Shown piece after piece: positions 43,128 to 53,207 of a DNA stretch of 64,000 bases. The DNA comes from Chloroflexi bacterium HGW-Chloroflexi-3. GTDB taxonomy: Bacteria > Chloroflexota > Anaerolineae > Anaerolineales > Anaerolineaceae. The position numbers and the translations under genes were made by a program. The stretch covers positions 1-64,000 of the forward strand of contig PHBX01000003.1 in the NCBI GenBank assembly GCA_002842045.1, read 5' to 3'. The first letter of the stretch is position 1, and every line of letters starts with the position of its first letter. The notes under the pieces were generated by a model. It was not told the origin of the DNA. It worked only from the letters and a program-made list of their open reading frames with translations, and searched no databases.

Positions 43128-45500
43128 TTGACAAAAAAAAACATAATATATACAGAAAAGGGCCGATTAAGGCTGCATAAAGGGTATCCCAATCCGAAAA
43201 ATGCATCCGATCGAGAGCTGTATTTATTTACAGGTGATCCAACAGCTGGATTAATCGAAGAAATCATTCCTGATGAAGGGGTTTTGTTTCCCGAATCGTT
43301 ACCAGGATTGAAGAACAATGATTTCTTTTTAACACTCTATCATTTTAACGATGTGCATGGTCATCTGGTACGTTTTACGCCAGAAGGAGACGAACCAGTC
43401 TTCACCCGGATGGCGAATCAGATCAATGAAAAACGCACAAAAGTAGAAAACGATCCTTATCGCGCAGTCCTGACATTATCTGCAGGGGATGATTGTATCG
43501 GAACTGTCTTCGATGAGTTGATGGACGATACCTTCGAGTCCAATCCGGTACATGCCAGCTATCGCTTATATTCCGAAGCCAGGGTAGATCTTTCGGTACT
43601 GGGAAATCATGATTTTGATATGGGTTTGGATGTGTTAAAGCAATCTATTCAAAATGATGCCAAATTTCCGATTCTGGCAGCCAACCTGACGGATTGTTCA
43701 TTTCTGGAAGGGTTATATTACCCAGCAGCACTGATGGTGGTGAAAGGCATTCGTATCGGTATCATAGGGTTGGCGACCTCAGCAGAATACAAAATCAGCA
43801 AAAAATTAAGCCGCATCTATAATCCGGTGCAGACAGCATTAAATATATTGCCTGCCTTACGGCCGTTATGTGATGTGGTGATTTTGTTAACGCATCTGGG
43901 ATACAGCCTGGCAGCCACTTCAGCCATCACGGCTGAAGCAGGGGATGTGGAACTGGCGAAGAGTCTCCCCTACGCAGGAGTCCACCTGATTGTGGGTGGG
44001 CATTCCCACCATGAATTGAATCACCAGGGTCTCAATCCTCACAATATCGTGAATGGGATTCCAATCGTGCAGGCGGGTTCTCTGGGAAGATATCTTGGCA
44101 GAGTCGATTTACGCATTCGCCAGAAATCCGCTGCTGTGGCACATGTTCGCCTGATCCCCACCGAAACAATACCGGTTGATCACTTACTCGAACAAAAAGT
44201 CATGAAACCTTTAATTCACAGGGCGCGTAGTTATTTTGCACGCGTACTCGGTAATGTGGGGGACGATGCAAAACTGAGCACGGATTATGTACGCGCCACG
44301 TTTGCATCGGGAGAATTGGCTCTGGCTAACTTCATCACGGATGGCATGGCCAAACAACTAAGGAAAGCCGGGCAATCGGTGGATATGGCGATGATTGACT
44401 CTAGCTGTGTTCGACGTGGGTTGAATGTTGGTGGGCAACTAACTTTTGGTGATTGGTTTAATGTGATGCCTTTTGCCGATACTATTCGCTTTTACCAGCT
44501 AACCGGCTGGCAATTGCGTGATTTGATTCACGATAATGCCAAACGCATTGATTTACCAGGCGAACCCAACACCGAACGCGGTTTTCTACAATTCAGCAAT
44601 GAGGTGCGCTATACCGTTCGGCTTGGTAAAACCCGAGCAGAAATCCAAATACAAGCAATCCAGGTTAATGGGATCGCATTAGAAGAGCAACTGGAAAAAG
44701 AATTTCTGATGGCAACCACCAGTTTTGTGCGTGAACTGGCTGGCAATTGGGAAAACTGCCATGATCAGTCTTTGGGATGTGATCTATTGAATATCCATGA
44801 TTTTAACCATTTTGAATCCGACTATTTTATGCGGCGTGAATTGGTGAAATGTATTATCGATCAAGGTGGCATCACCCAGGAAACAGGTGCACGGCTGGAT
44901 GGCCGTTTGCGAGTGGAGGAACGTATGACAAATCAAATTACAGATCTGAGCGTAAAAGAATTCAACCATGAAATCAGTTTTCAGAATCATGCTATGGCAG
45001 GCGCGGTAATATCCTATGCTGCTGTCTCTGCTGTTTCATTGGGATTTGCCTGTATCCGCAATACCCAGCGCTTTTTAGATGAAAACAGCACAGTGTACCA
45101 AGCCAGACTGGATCAATTAGCAAGTGTCCAGGAGCAATTGTTGGATATCTGCGATAAGGATGCCAACGCGATCGGGTTATTGGTTTCCCTACGCAATGCC
45201 GGCGAGGAAATGCAGGGTCAGCGATTATTATGTGAATTTCCAGCCCGTATCAGCCAGTTATCCATTATGGCTGCGCAAACATTGCAGGATTTTCGCAGCC
45301 TGGTCAACGAACGCGTGAAAGATGATCTGGAAATGAGTATCAATCTCTTGACCGGAACTGCGCAATCAGCCTTGTTGTTATTAGATAGTAATTTGCGAAT
45401 TTGGACAGACCCGCAATTGGCAGACCAATTTGAACCAATTCTGGATGGCTTAATCATTGATATTGAACATCTGAGCCCGGTAAAAAGAATTCGATCCTAA
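43128..45500 (+). CDS. 5'-nucleotidase-family metallophosphatase fused to an FTCD_C-like domain
   Basis: 790 residues. The TTG start follows TTAGGAG (43115-43120). Residues 65-600 are a 5'-nucleotidase/UshA-type enzyme without a signal peptide: HFNDVHGHL, LSAGDD, LGNHDFDMG (159-165), LAANL, THLGY, VGGHSHHE, then the substrate-binding C domain (DGMAKQLRK and GFLQFSNEVRY). Residues about 605-785 (LSVKEFNHEISF to SNLRIWTD) look like the helical formiminotransferase-cyclodeaminase C domain, with the helix pattern and the LDICDKDANAIG segment, but the PGGGS-type motif is replaced by NHAMAGAV. An in-frame ATG at 44925 with its own GGAGGA could make this domain separately. Function is unknown; nucleotide or cyclic phosphate hydrolysis is plausible. 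Confidence 0.75.
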   Translation: MTKKNIIYTEKGRLRLHKGYPNPKNASDRELYLFTGDPTAGLIEEIIPDEGVLFPESLPGLKNNDFFLTLYHFNDVHGHLVRFTPEGDEPVFTRMANQINEKRTKVENDPYRAVLTLSAGDDCIGTVFDELMDDTFESNPVHASYRLYSEARVDLSVLGNHDFDMGLDVLKQSIQNDAKFPILAANLTDCSFLEGLYYPAALMVVKGIRIGIIGLATSAEYKISKKLSRIYNPVQTALNILPALRPLCDVVILLTHLGYSLAATSAITAEAGDVELAKSLPYAGVHLIVGGHSHHELNHQGLNPHNIVNGIPIVQAGSLGRYLGRVDLRIRQKSAAVAHVRLIPTETIPVDHLLEQKVMKPLIHRARSYFARVLGNVGDDAKLSTDYVRATFASGELALANFITDGMAKQLRKAGQSVDMAMIDSSCVRRGLNVGGQLTFGDWFNVMPFADTIRFYQLTGWQLRDLIHDNAKRIDLPGEPNTERGFLQFSNEVRYTVRLGKTRAEIQIQAIQVNGIALEEQLEKEFLMATTSFVRELAGNWENCHDQSLGCDLLNIHDFNHFESDYFMRRELVKCIIDQGGITQETGARLDGRLRVEERMTNQITDLSVKEFNHEISFQNHAMAGAVISYAAVSAVSLGFACIRNTQRFLDENSTVYQARLDQLASVQEQLLDICDKDANAIGLLVSLRNAGEEMQGQRLLCEFPARISQLSIMAAQTLQDFRSLVNERVKDDLEMSINLLTGTAQSALLLLDSNLRIWTDPQLADQFEPILDGLIIDIEHLSPVKRIRS

Positions 45501-45544
45501 AAACGAAAACTTTATGAATTTTCACAGATAGAAAGGTGTTCCAA

Positions 45545-46900
45545 ATGAGCACAGTCTTAATCAAAAATGGATCCGTGATCACTCTCAATGACGAAAAACA
45601 GATTTTCAAACAGGGTTATGTTCTGATTGAAAATGATCTCATTATTGATGTTGGTGCTGGTGATCCTCCAGAGGCGTATTTACAAGCAGATCAGGTGCTG
45701 GATGCAAAAAATATGGCGGTCATGCCGGGCATGGTCAATGCGCATACCCACCTTTTTCAGACATTCATTCGCGGACTGGCGGATGATAAACCTTTATTGG
45801 AATGGCTGGAAGCAGCCATTTGGCCAGTTGCCAAAGCATTGACCCCCGAAGAAGCCTATGTGGCAGCCATGGTGGGTTTAATGGAGAATATTCGTGGTGG
45901 CGCAACCTCGGTGATTGACCATCAATACATTCACACCGATCCCTTCAATGATGATGGGGTTTGCCAGGCAGCAGAGGAAAGCGGGTTACGGTTCTTATTG
46001 GCACGTGGTTGGGCGGATATGAATTATCATCCCACTTTTATGGAAGATCAGGAACGCATCATCTCTGAAACGACTCGTTTACGGGAAAAATGGCAGCTGA
46101 ATGGCAATGGTAGAATCCGGGTGGAGTTTGGCCCCTTAATTCCCTGGGGCTGCACGGATGATACCATGTGTGTGACCCATAAAATCTCCGATGAATGGGG
46201 GTCAGGTACCCATATTCACGTTGCAGAGACCCGTACAGAAGTTGAAATGAACCTGCAAGCGCGAGGATCCCGCCACATCGAGTGGCTGGCTGAACTGGGA
46301 GTGTTGGGTCCGCATATGCAACTGGTACATAGTGTCTGGTTGGAAGATTTTGAAATGGATCTTATAGAGAAACACAAAGCGCTGGTGGTGCATTGCCCGG
46401 TCAGTAATATGTATCTGGCATCCGGCGTGGCTCGTGTCCCGGAAATGCTGGAACGCGGGATCACCGTTGCTCTGGCGACCGATGGACCTGGTAGTAATAA
46501 TAACCAGGATATGCTCGAGGTGCTGAAAACAACGGCTTTACTGCACAAAGTCAATACTCTGAATGCCATGGTGCTTCTACCGGAAGAAGTACTCTGGATG
46601 GCCTGTCGGGGCGGCGCAACCGCCTTTGGATTACCAGACCAGATCGGATCATTGGAAAAAGGCAAAAAAGCGGATCTAATTCTGGTGGATCTGGATACAC
46701 CTATGGCAATGCCGGTGCATAAAGTGGCATCTGCCCTGGTTTATAATGCCAGCAACCGGGATGTGGACACAGTGATCGTGAACGGAAAAATCCTCATGCG
46801 CGGAAAAGAGATCCTATTCACGGATGAAAAAGCTATGCTGGCACGCGCCAGAAAGGTCTGCGGAGAGTTATTCGTGCGAGCAGGTGCGGTGGTTGATTAG
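45545..46900 (+). CDS. Amidohydrolase of the SAH/MTA/8-oxoguanine deaminase type
   Basis: 451-residue metal-dependent deaminase of the TrzN/AtzA/MtaD group. Metal ligands are HxH in NAHTHLFQTFIRGLADD, His in THIHVAETRTE, and Asp in LATDGPGSNNNQD; HCPVSNMYLASG is the substrate-specific loop with the usual His. These enzymes deaminate adenosine derivatives, guanine analogues, or triazines; exact substrate cannot be set. The ATG at 45545 follows GAAAGGTG; a longer frame at 45536 has a GTG inside that site. Next to a nucleotidase, a role in base or nucleoside breakdown is likely. Confidence 0.85.
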   Translation: MSTVLIKNGSVITLNDEKQIFKQGYVLIENDLIIDVGAGDPPEAYLQADQVLDAKNMAVMPGMVNAHTHLFQTFIRGLADDKPLLEWLEAAIWPVAKALTPEEAYVAAMVGLMENIRGGATSVIDHQYIHTDPFNDDGVCQAAEESGLRFLLARGWADMNYHPTFMEDQERIISETTRLREKWQLNGNGRIRVEFGPLIPWGCTDDTMCVTHKISDEWGSGTHIHVAETRTEVEMNLQARGSRHIEWLAELGVLGPHMQLVHSVWLEDFEMDLIEKHKALVVHCPVSNMYLASGVARVPEMLERGITVALATDGPGSNNNQDMLEVLKTTALLHKVNTLNAMVLLPEEVLWMACRGGATAFGLPDQIGSLEKGKKADLILVDLDTPMAMPVHKVASALVYNASNRDVDTVIVNGKILMRGKEILFTDEKAMLARARKVCGELFVRAGAVVD

Positions 46901-46929
46901 ATCATGATTACGTCTATGAGGGCTGTTGG

Positions 46930-48417
46930 ATGATCGAAGCTTTATTGGGTCTGGATGTTGGTACAACCTCAACCAAGGCCGTTCTATTTAATCTGAATGG
47001 GCAGGAAATCGCGCGAGCAGGTTCCAACCCATATCATAATCGGTCACCACAACCTGGTTGGGTGGAGCAGGATCCAGAAGAAATCTGGCAGGCAGTGCTA
47101 ACGGTTCTGCGCCAGATAGTGGATCAGGTTGGTGCTCAGGTGTCGATCAAAGCAATCAGCATGTCGGTACAGAGTGGGTCACTGCTTCCGGCTAATAAAG
47201 CCGGCGAGCCAGTTTACCCGATTATCACCTGGCTGGATGGACGCACCGAAAAGCTGGTCAACGATTGGCAACAGGCTGGTGTTCAGGAGCAGGTCAAGCG
47301 GATCAGTGGCTGGTCATTATACTCAGGATTGCCTTTACCAACAATTGCCTGGTTACGTCAACACAACTCGGAAGTCTTTCGGAAAGCAACCCATTATTTC
47401 TCTGTCAATGATTTTATTGCCCATCGACTGACCAGAAAATTCATCAACAATCCTTCCAATGCTGGTGGCATGCAATTGGTGGATATTCATAACGCTGAAT
47501 GGAGTCCCGAGCTGTGTGAACTGGCTGGCATCCTCCCGGAGATGTTATCAGTCTTACAACCCTCCGGGACAATCATTGGGAAAATCAGCCTCGATATCTG
47601 CCAGTTGACAGGTTTGAAGCCTGGAACGATACTGGTTAATGGCGGGCACGATCAGGTTTGTACAGCACTGGGATTAGGAATCAATGATCCCGGTAAATAT
47701 TTGTTAGCCTGTGGTACCGCCTGGGTATTCACCGGGGTAATGACTTCTGCAGAAATGGGTGGATTACCTCCCGAACTAAGCTTTAATTTCCATGCCTATC
47801 CTAAAAGATGGACTCTCTCGCAATCGCTCGGTGGCCTGGGGGCTTCTGTCGAATGGTGGTTGAATCGTGCCTGGCAGGGTCTGGGGCAGTCAGAATCGAG
47901 ACAGGAGAAGTTTTCTATTTTTAATCAGGTATTAAATCAAACCTGTGTCAATCAGGAATTATTTTTCCTTCCAATGACTGGGGGTCATGCTGACCCGGCA
48001 ACAACACGCAGAGGTGGTTTTATTGGACTGGATTTCAATCATACCCGGGCAGAAATGGCGCGCGCCATCATGGAAAGCGCTGGATATGAATTACGCTGGG
48101 CATTGGAAGCCGTCCGTTTGGCGGAGCAGCCGATTGAACGCTTATGGATGGTGGGAGGTGCAGCACAAAACCCGATCTGGCCATCGATTCTTGCTGAGAT
48201 AACCGGCTTACCCATCCAAATCCCTGAATATGATAACTGGCCAGCATTAGGCGCTGCTATTCTGGCTGGGGTGGGTTGCGGCGTGTACGAAAATATCGAC
48301 GCTGCCTTAGCCTTCTTCAAAAAGCCAGCTCGCGATATAACCGCTGATCCTGACAACTCAAATTTGTACACATTGGGATTTAAACAATATCAGGAAATTA
48401 TTCATAGAAACCATTAA
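46930..48417 (+). CDS. FGGY-family carbohydrate kinase (copy 1)
   Basis: 495 residues. The ATP-grasping start LLGLDVGTTSTKAVLF, the substrate region VNDFIAHRLTR, NGGHDQVCTALGLG with the catalytic Asp (conserved G-x-x-D-Q), and the C-terminal VGGAAQNPIWPSILAEITG with adenine-binding GGA are those of FGGY kinases of the xylulokinase/LsrK branch. It is homologous along its length to the kinase at 55494. It follows the deaminase by 29 bases and probably activates the imported sugar or polyol for the aldolase downstream. Confidence 0.9.
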   Translation: MIEALLGLDVGTTSTKAVLFNLNGQEIARAGSNPYHNRSPQPGWVEQDPEEIWQAVLTVLRQIVDQVGAQVSIKAISMSVQSGSLLPANKAGEPVYPIITWLDGRTEKLVNDWQQAGVQEQVKRISGWSLYSGLPLPTIAWLRQHNSEVFRKATHYFSVNDFIAHRLTRKFINNPSNAGGMQLVDIHNAEWSPELCELAGILPEMLSVLQPSGTIIGKISLDICQLTGLKPGTILVNGGHDQVCTALGLGINDPGKYLLACGTAWVFTGVMTSAEMGGLPPELSFNFHAYPKRWTLSQSLGGLGASVEWWLNRAWQGLGQSESRQEKFSIFNQVLNQTCVNQELFFLPMTGGHADPATTRRGGFIGLDFNHTRAEMARAIMESAGYELRWALEAVRLAEQPIERLWMVGGAAQNPIWPSILAEITGLPIQIPEYDNWPALGAAILAGVGCGVYENIDAALAFFKKPARDITADPDNSNLYTLGFKQYQEIIHRNH

Positions 48418-48468
48418 TTATATTTTTAACAAGTAGAAAAAAATTCAATGCAAAAAAAGGAAGGTAGA

Positions 48469-49476
48469 ATGCAGAAACCAACAATAGCGATCACCATTGG
48501 AAAAGCCAATTATAAGAGGATGTTCAGCCAGGAAGCCTGGGACGCACTGGAAGCTTTCGCCAATGTAATCCATCATCCAGGGGATGAACCAACCGAAAAA
48601 GAAGAATTAATAAAAATCCTGGCAGAGGCGGATGGCTGTATCACCAGTTGGGGTGTGGCACAACTGGATGCGGATGTGATGAATGCCGCCCCGAAACTAA
48701 AAGCCATGGCGCATATGGGCAGCAGCGTCAAACGCTTCGTCAGCGATGACTTTTGGGAAAGAAAAATGCATCTGACCAGCACCGGCATTGCGCTGGCGAA
48801 AACAGTGGCAGAGACAGCATTGGGCTTAATGATCGTTGGACAGAAACGCATTTGGCAGCTGGCACAGCATGTGCGCGCAGGTGGTTGGCGTGAATCCCCG
48901 GTTTGGGATCGCTGGTACGCCTGTGAGTTATACCGTCAGAATGTTGGTATTATTGGTGCCAGCAATGTGGGTCGGCATGTGATTGAGCTGATCAAGCCAT
49001 TCAAGCCGAATGTGCTTTTATATGATCCATTTGTAACAGCCGAAGAGGCGAATAAGTTGGGTGCGACCAAAGTAGAGCTGCATGAATTGTTAAAGCAATC
49101 CGATGTGGTTTCCATCCATGCACCAGCGAATGCAAATACACATCATATGCTAAATGCAGAAGGATTGGCATTGATGAAAGACAATGCTTTATTGATCAAC
49201 ACCGCACGAGGTACATTGATCGATGAAAAGGCTTTGATTACCGAATTGAGCAAAGGACGGTTCTTTGCCTTCCTGGATGTGACCGATCCCGAGCCCCCGG
49301 CAGCCGATAGTCCCTTGCGGACACTTGACAACGTGGTGGTTGTCCCGCATATTGCCGGATGCATCGATAATTGCACCATGCTGGGCGAGTTGGCTGTGGA
49401 AGAATTAAGAAGGTTTTTCGCTGGTGAACCCGCGGTTTACCAGATTACCCCAGAATTATTTGAGAGGATTTCATAA
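48469..49476 (+). CDS. D-isomer-specific 2-hydroxyacid dehydrogenase
   Basis: 335 residues. The NAD-binding motif [20 protein letters not shown] has a GASNVG in place of the usual GLGxIG. Catalytic residues follow the family: Arg in [13 protein letters not shown], Glu in [14 protein letters not shown] and His in PHIAGCIDN. It should oxidise or reduce a glycerate-, lactate- or phosphoglycerate-like acid. The ATG at 48469 is preceded by GGAAGG; an earlier ATG at 48448 has no site. Placed between kinase and aldolase, it likely handles an acid side product. Confidence 0.88.
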   Translation: MQKPTIAITIGKANYKRMFSQEAWDALEAFANVIHHPGDEPTEKEELIKILAEADGCITSWGVAQLDADVMNAAPKLKAMAHMGSSVKRFVSDDFWERKMHLTSTGIALAKTVAETALGLMIVGQKRIWQLAQHVRAGGWRESPVWDRWYACELYRQNVGIIGASNVGRHVIELIKPFKPNVLLYDPFVTAEEANKLGATKVELHELLKQSDVVSIHAPANANTHHMLNAEGLALMKDNALLINTARGTLIDEKALITELSKGRFFAFLDVTDPEPPAADSPLRTLDNVVVVPHIAGCIDNCTMLGELAVEELRRFFAGEPAVYQITPELFERIS

Positions 49477-49477
49477 A

Positions 49478-50254
49478 ATGAGAACACGTAGATTGAAACA
49501 CATTTTTCGTCCGGATGGACGGGCCTTTATCGTTGCTTTTGATCATGGCATGATCGATGGACCTGCCAAAGGAATGGAACAACCCGCAGAGATCCTGCGC
49601 CAGATTGCAGCCGGTGGCGCTGATGCCATCCTGACCACTTATGGTACCGCAGAGAAATTCGCTGAGGAAATTGAACCGTTGGGTTTGATCATGCGTCTGG
49701 ATGGTGGTGGCACCAAATTAGGCAAGATGGGACCCGGTTCCATGTTCTGGTCAATCGATGATGCCTTGCGCATTGGTGCAGATGCGGTAGCTGTTTCCGC
49801 TTTCCCGGGTGCGCCGGAAGAAGAAGACAGCTTGCGAACGTTGGCGATGGTGGTTGGGGAAGCACATGCCTGGGGTTTACCCGTGATGGGTGAGATGGTG
49901 CCTGGTGGGTTTGACAGCCCGGATCATATGCGCACAGCTGAAAGTATTGCCATTGCAGCCCGAGTGGGGGCTGAGATTGGGGCGGATTGGGTTAAGATCC
50001 CTTATGCTCCTGGTTTTGAAGCGGTTACCAGCACCTGTTATGTACCGGCAGTCATCCTGGGTGGTGCCAAAAAAGGCAGCGAACGGGATATGCTCGAAAA
50101 AATCCGTGCTGCTTTGGATGTGGGTGCCAAAGGTGTGGCCATTGGCAGAAATATTTTCCAGGCAGATAACCCACAAGCGATGGTCGCAGCGATTGCAGCC
50201 TTGATTCATGAAAACGTCTCCATCGATGAAGCGATGAAGATTCTTAATAGTTAA
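49478..50254 (+). CDS. LsrF/DhnA-type class I aldolase (copy 1)
   Basis: 258-residue TIM-barrel of the DeoC/LacD/LsrF/FbaB (DhnA) family, using a Schiff-base lysine, here in [12 protein letters not shown]. Other marks are [13 protein letters not shown] near the start, [18 protein letters not shown] and [14 protein letters not shown], the phosphate-binding end of the barrel. The next ATG after a longer frame is at 49478, one base from the dehydrogenase stop. It would cleave a phosphorylated sugar or thiolyse a diketone-like compound, as LsrF does after LsrK. A homologue lies at 56990. Confidence 0.85.
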   Translation: MRTRRLKHIFRPDGRAFIVAFDHGMIDGPAKGMEQPAEILRQIAAGGADAILTTYGTAEKFAEEIEPLGLIMRLDGGGTKLGKMGPGSMFWSIDDALRIGADAVAVSAFPGAPEEEDSLRTLAMVVGEAHAWGLPVMGEMVPGGFDSPDHMRTAESIAIAARVGAEIGADWVKIPYAPGFEAVTSTCYVPAVILGGAKKGSERDMLEKIRAALDVGAKGVAIGRNIFQADNPQAMVAAIAALIHENVSIDEAMKILNS

Positions 50255-50272
50255 TATACAAAGAGGTGGAAG

Positions 50273-51052
50273 ATGAAGAGATTTGAAAATCAAGTAGCAG
50301 TCATTACGGGTGCAGCCAATGGCATTGGAAAAGCCTGTGCCCAACGCTTTGCGCAGGAAGGTGCTTTTGTCGCCTGCCTGGATGTTACCGATGAGTTAAA
50401 TGAAGCAATCGCAGAAGAAGTGCGGGCATTAGGTACAGGGGCAGTGGCTTTGCACTGCGACGTGACCAATCCGGAAAGTATTAAAGCAGCCATCGATACT
50501 GTCATGCAAAAATGGGGCCGGGTAGATATTCTTGTTGCGTCAGCTGGAATCTACACAGGATCACCATTGGTAGAGGTTTCATTGAAACAATGGAGCCGAT
50601 TGATTGATATCAATCTGACAGGCGTTTTCCTTACCAATCAGGCAGTTGCTGCGATCATGATGAATCAAAAATCTGGCAGTATTATCAATATCTCGTCTAT
50701 GGCTGGAAAAACCAGCTGGCCGGCATCTGCCGAATACTCCGCTTCAAAAAGTGGTGTGATTGGGCTAACGCGGTCGGTGGCGATGGAACTGGCACCTTTT
50801 GGAGCTACAGCAAATGCAGTATGCCCGGGAAATACCCTGACAGATATGGTTCGCGGAGTTGCCAGCAAAGTAGGTGGGATGGATGGCATGACCGGTGAAG
50901 AATGGCTGCAAATGCGCGCTAATGATTGTCCAATGAAACGCCTGGCTGAACCTTGGGAAATGGCTGGTGTTGTTGCTTTCCTGGCTTCAGAAGATTCCCG
51001 CTATTTAACCGGTCAGGCCATTGAAGTAGATGGTGGATTGGTGATGTCCTGA
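50273..51052 (+). CDS. Short-chain dehydrogenase/reductase (copy 1)
   Basis: 259-residue classical SDR. NAD(P) motif TGAANGIGKACAQRFAQEG, ASAGIYTGSP, catalytic Ser in NISSMAGKTSW, and Tyr-x-x-x-Lys in AEYSASKSGVIGLTRS are all intact. FabG-like proteins of this kind oxidise sugar alcohols or reduce 3-keto compounds. The ribosome site AAAGAGGTGGAAG supports the ATG. It is the last gene of the forward transcript. Confidence 0.92.
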   Translation: MKRFENQVAVITGAANGIGKACAQRFAQEGAFVACLDVTDELNEAIAEEVRALGTGAVALHCDVTNPESIKAAIDTVMQKWGRVDILVASAGIYTGSPLVEVSLKQWSRLIDINLTGVFLTNQAVAAIMMNQKSGSIINISSMAGKTSWPASAEYSASKSGVIGLTRSVAMELAPFGATANAVCPGNTLTDMVRGVASKVGGMDGMTGEEWLQMRANDCPMKRLAEPWEMAGVVAFLASEDSRYLTGQAIEVDGGLVMS

Positions 51053-51135
51053 GTTAATCATCTATTTATTTGGGATAAATTGGTTTTATTATCAACCATA
51101 TAGTACAAAATTCCTTAAAAATAGATTAAAATAAC

Positions 51136-51165
51136 TTGATTCTGTCCATAAAAAAACAATACAAT
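51136..51165 (+). promoter_or_regulatory. Promoter of the XRE-cupin regulator gene
   Basis: TTGATT (51136-51141), an 18-base spacer and TACAAT (51160-51165) are followed by the gene ATG at 51197. The 144-base gap after the SDR gene suggests independent control. Confidence 0.5.
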
Positions 51166-51196
51166 AAAGCCACACAATACAAGATAAAGGATAAAG

Positions 51197-51733
51197 ATGG
51201 AAATCGGGAAACGGATCAACTTTCGTCGAAAAGAACTGGGATTAAGCCTGCGTGAATTAGGGGATCTGGCTGGTGTAACTGCCAGCTTTTTAAGTCAAAT
51301 AGAAAATGATCAGGTTTCTCCTTCGTTAAATTCATTACAAAGCATTTCTACAGCATTAAAAGTGCCGATCTTCTACCTTTTAAATGAAGGAAGCAATGGT
51401 AATGTTGTGCGGGCCAATGAACGCACCAAAGTGTTTTTTCCGGACACAAAAATTGGTTATGACCTTCTAACTGCCGATTTCTCCAAACAGATGATGAGTT
51501 ACATCATTCGCATGGAACCGCATGCCAACCGGGTTGCAATGACTTTATCAAAATCCACTGAACAGTGGATGCATGTCCTGGTTGGAAAAATGAAGATTGT
51601 GGTTGCTGAAGACACCTTCATTCTTGATGCCGGAGACACGATCTACTATGATGGCGACATGCTGGTAGAGTTTGGCTCCGTCAGTGATGAAGAATTGGTC
51701 ATTATTTGCTGCATCACTCCACCGGTGTTTTAA
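51197..51733 (+). CDS. XRE-family regulator with C-terminal cupin domain
   Basis: 178 residues. The HTH_3 motif is RRKELGLSLRELGDLAGVTA and ISQIENDQVSPSLNSLQSIS-like text, followed by a cupin (EQWMHVLVGKMKIVV and LDAGDTIYYDGDMLVEF). Such HTH-cupin proteins are sensors of small metabolites in sugar, amine and polyamine catabolism (PuuR-type). It is the last gene of the forward arm and directly faces the reverse arm across a terminator, so it is the best candidate to control both. Confidence 0.92.
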   Translation: MEIGKRINFRRKELGLSLRELGDLAGVTASFLSQIENDQVSPSLNSLQSISTALKVPIFYLLNEGSNGNVVRANERTKVFFPDTKIGYDLLTADFSKQMMSYIIRMEPHANRVAMTLSKSTEQWMHVLVGKMKIVVAEDTFILDAGDTIYYDGDMLVEFGSVSDEELVIICCITPPVF

Positions 51734-51743
51734 ATTTTAAAAA

Positions 51744-51771
51744 GGGTACGGAGTGAAATTTCTCCGTACCC
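51744..51771. terminator. Bidirectional terminator between the two arms
   Basis: GGGTACGGAG (51744-51753) and CTCCGTACCC (51762-51771) form a perfect 10-bp stem around an 8-base loop. AAAAA precedes and ATATTAATAAAT follows. It separates convergent genes ending at 51733 and 51786. Confidence 0.75.
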
Positions 51772-51785
51772 ATATTAATAAATAA

Positions 51786-53207
51786 TTACTCTTCCGGCAC
51801 AGCATCCGCCAGGAAACTCTGGGGCAGGGGATGTAAGGGCGGACGGATGGAGTAATACCCCACCTCTTCACGAGTGACACCTTCGCCTGCCAATTCATGT
51901 GCGATGATGGCAGCCACAGTATGCTCACACATGCGTCCCTGACAATTGCCCATCCCGGTGCGGGTTAACATCTTAACCTCACCAATCGATCGCGCTCCCA
52001 TTCGTATGGCTTCTTTAATCTCACCCAGGGTGATCTCTTCACAGCGGCAGATGATGGTATCGTCCTTCAGTAAAGAAACCAATCCAACGGAAGGTGTGAA
52101 GAGGTCGCTAAGAAGAGCACCAAAGCGTTGCTGCTGGTGTAAACCAGGCTGAATTTCAGCACGGATCTGTTTTTCGCGGCTGGGACTGAGATGCCCGGTG
52201 TTTTTTGCTACCGACGCGCCAGCGATCTTACCTTCCAATCGGGCATTTTCGGCTCCACCCACACCAGCGCCATCCCCGATCACATAAACACCAGGAATAC
52301 TGGTCTGGCAATCGGCATCTCGCACAGGGATCCAACCACCTTTACCGGCCTGGTAGGTCATCTCGCAATCAATCATGCGCGGGAGACCGGTATTGGGGGT
52401 CAAGGTAAATCCACTCACCACCAGATCCACATCAAAAACCTGTTCTGTCCCCAGTATAGGGCGACCGGATTTGTCCATTTTTGCTATGGCTGCCTGTTCT
52501 ACCGCTTCATGTCCTCTGGCTTCCACGATTGACCAACCCACTTTATAGGGAGTTTTAGCCCCCAGGATCGTTTTCATGTATTTTGCACCTTCAGTCAAAC
52601 GGTCCCATTGTTTGAGCATGGTAAAGGCATGCTTGATGCCACGTGGTAGGATGTGATTGGCTTCACATAGCGCTATCACCTCCACACCGGCTTCGATTAA
52701 ATGGGCTGCCACTGAAAATAAAAGCGGACCTGTGCCAGAAATAAGGGCACGTTTTCCGGGGGTAACCCGTTGATTCTTGAGCAATACCAAAGTGCCACCA
52801 CTGGTGACGACACCGGGTAACGTCCAGCCGGGGAAAGCTATTGGCGTATCGTACGAACCGGTGGATAAAATCAGATTTTTTGCCCGAATATATTTAGGAG
52901 CATTTTCTCCATAGAGCGCAACCAGCCAGCTACCATTATCTTCCTGAAACAACCCCCATACCAGACAATTCAGAATCTTCAGGGAGGGAACCTTCAACAC
53001 ATGGTTAATCAGCTTTCGTCCGGCGGTTTCGGTCTTGTTTTCATAATCCACCTTGAATGCGGAGGGGATGCGCATGAAATATTGCCCACCGGGTTGTGGA
53101 TAATTATCAATCAACACCGTACGCACACCAAAACCCGCAGCGCTGATCGTTGCTTCCATGCCGGCGGGTCCGGCACCAATCACAGCCAGTTCATACGATT
53201 CGATCAT
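51786..53207 (-). CDS. NAD(P)/FAD-dependent oxidoreductase with BFD-like [2Fe-2S] domain
   Basis: 473 residues. The N-terminal FAD motif is ELAVIGAGPAGMEATISA; the second nucleotide site is GTGPLLFSVAAHLIEAG; a late FAD segment is GVYVIGDGAGVGGAENA. The C-terminal part IICRCEEITLGEIKEA and GMGNCQGRMCEH supplies four cysteines for a BFD-like [2Fe-2S] cluster. This composition matches the second subunit of HcnABC/opine-oxidase/proline dehydrogenase-type complexes. A longer frame exists, but ATG 53207 with AAGGAGTT is preferred; it overlaps the ferredoxin-like gene by 4 bases. Confidence 0.88.
   Translation of the reverse strand: MIESYELAVIGAGPAGMEATISAAGFGVRTVLIDNYPQPGGQYFMRIPSAFKVDYENKTETAGRKLINHVLKVPSLKILNCLVWGLFQEDNGSWLVALYGENAPKYIRAKNLILSTGSYDTPIAFPGWTLPGVVTSGGTLVLLKNQRVTPGKRALISGTGPLLFSVAAHLIEAGVEVIALCEANHILPRGIKHAFTMLKQWDRLTEGAKYMKTILGAKTPYKVGWSIVEARGHEAVEQAAIAKMDKSGRPILGTEQVFDVDLVVSGFTLTPNTGLPRMIDCEMTYQAGKGGWIPVRDADCQTSIPGVYVIGDGAGVGGAENARLEGKIAGASVAKNTGHLSPSREKQIRAEIQPGLHQQQRFGALLSDLFTPSVGLVSLLKDDTIICRCEEITLGEIKEAIRMGARSIGEVKMLTRTGMGNCQGRMCEHTVAAIIAHELAGEGVTREEVGYYSIRPPLHPLPQSFLADAVPEE

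Noticed and set aside
46930..50254. A true autoinducer-2 (lsr) operon
   Set aside because: The kinase and aldolase are only family-level matches, and LsrB, LsrC/D-type permeases, LsrG and LsrR are absent. I kept the parallel only as a hypothesis.
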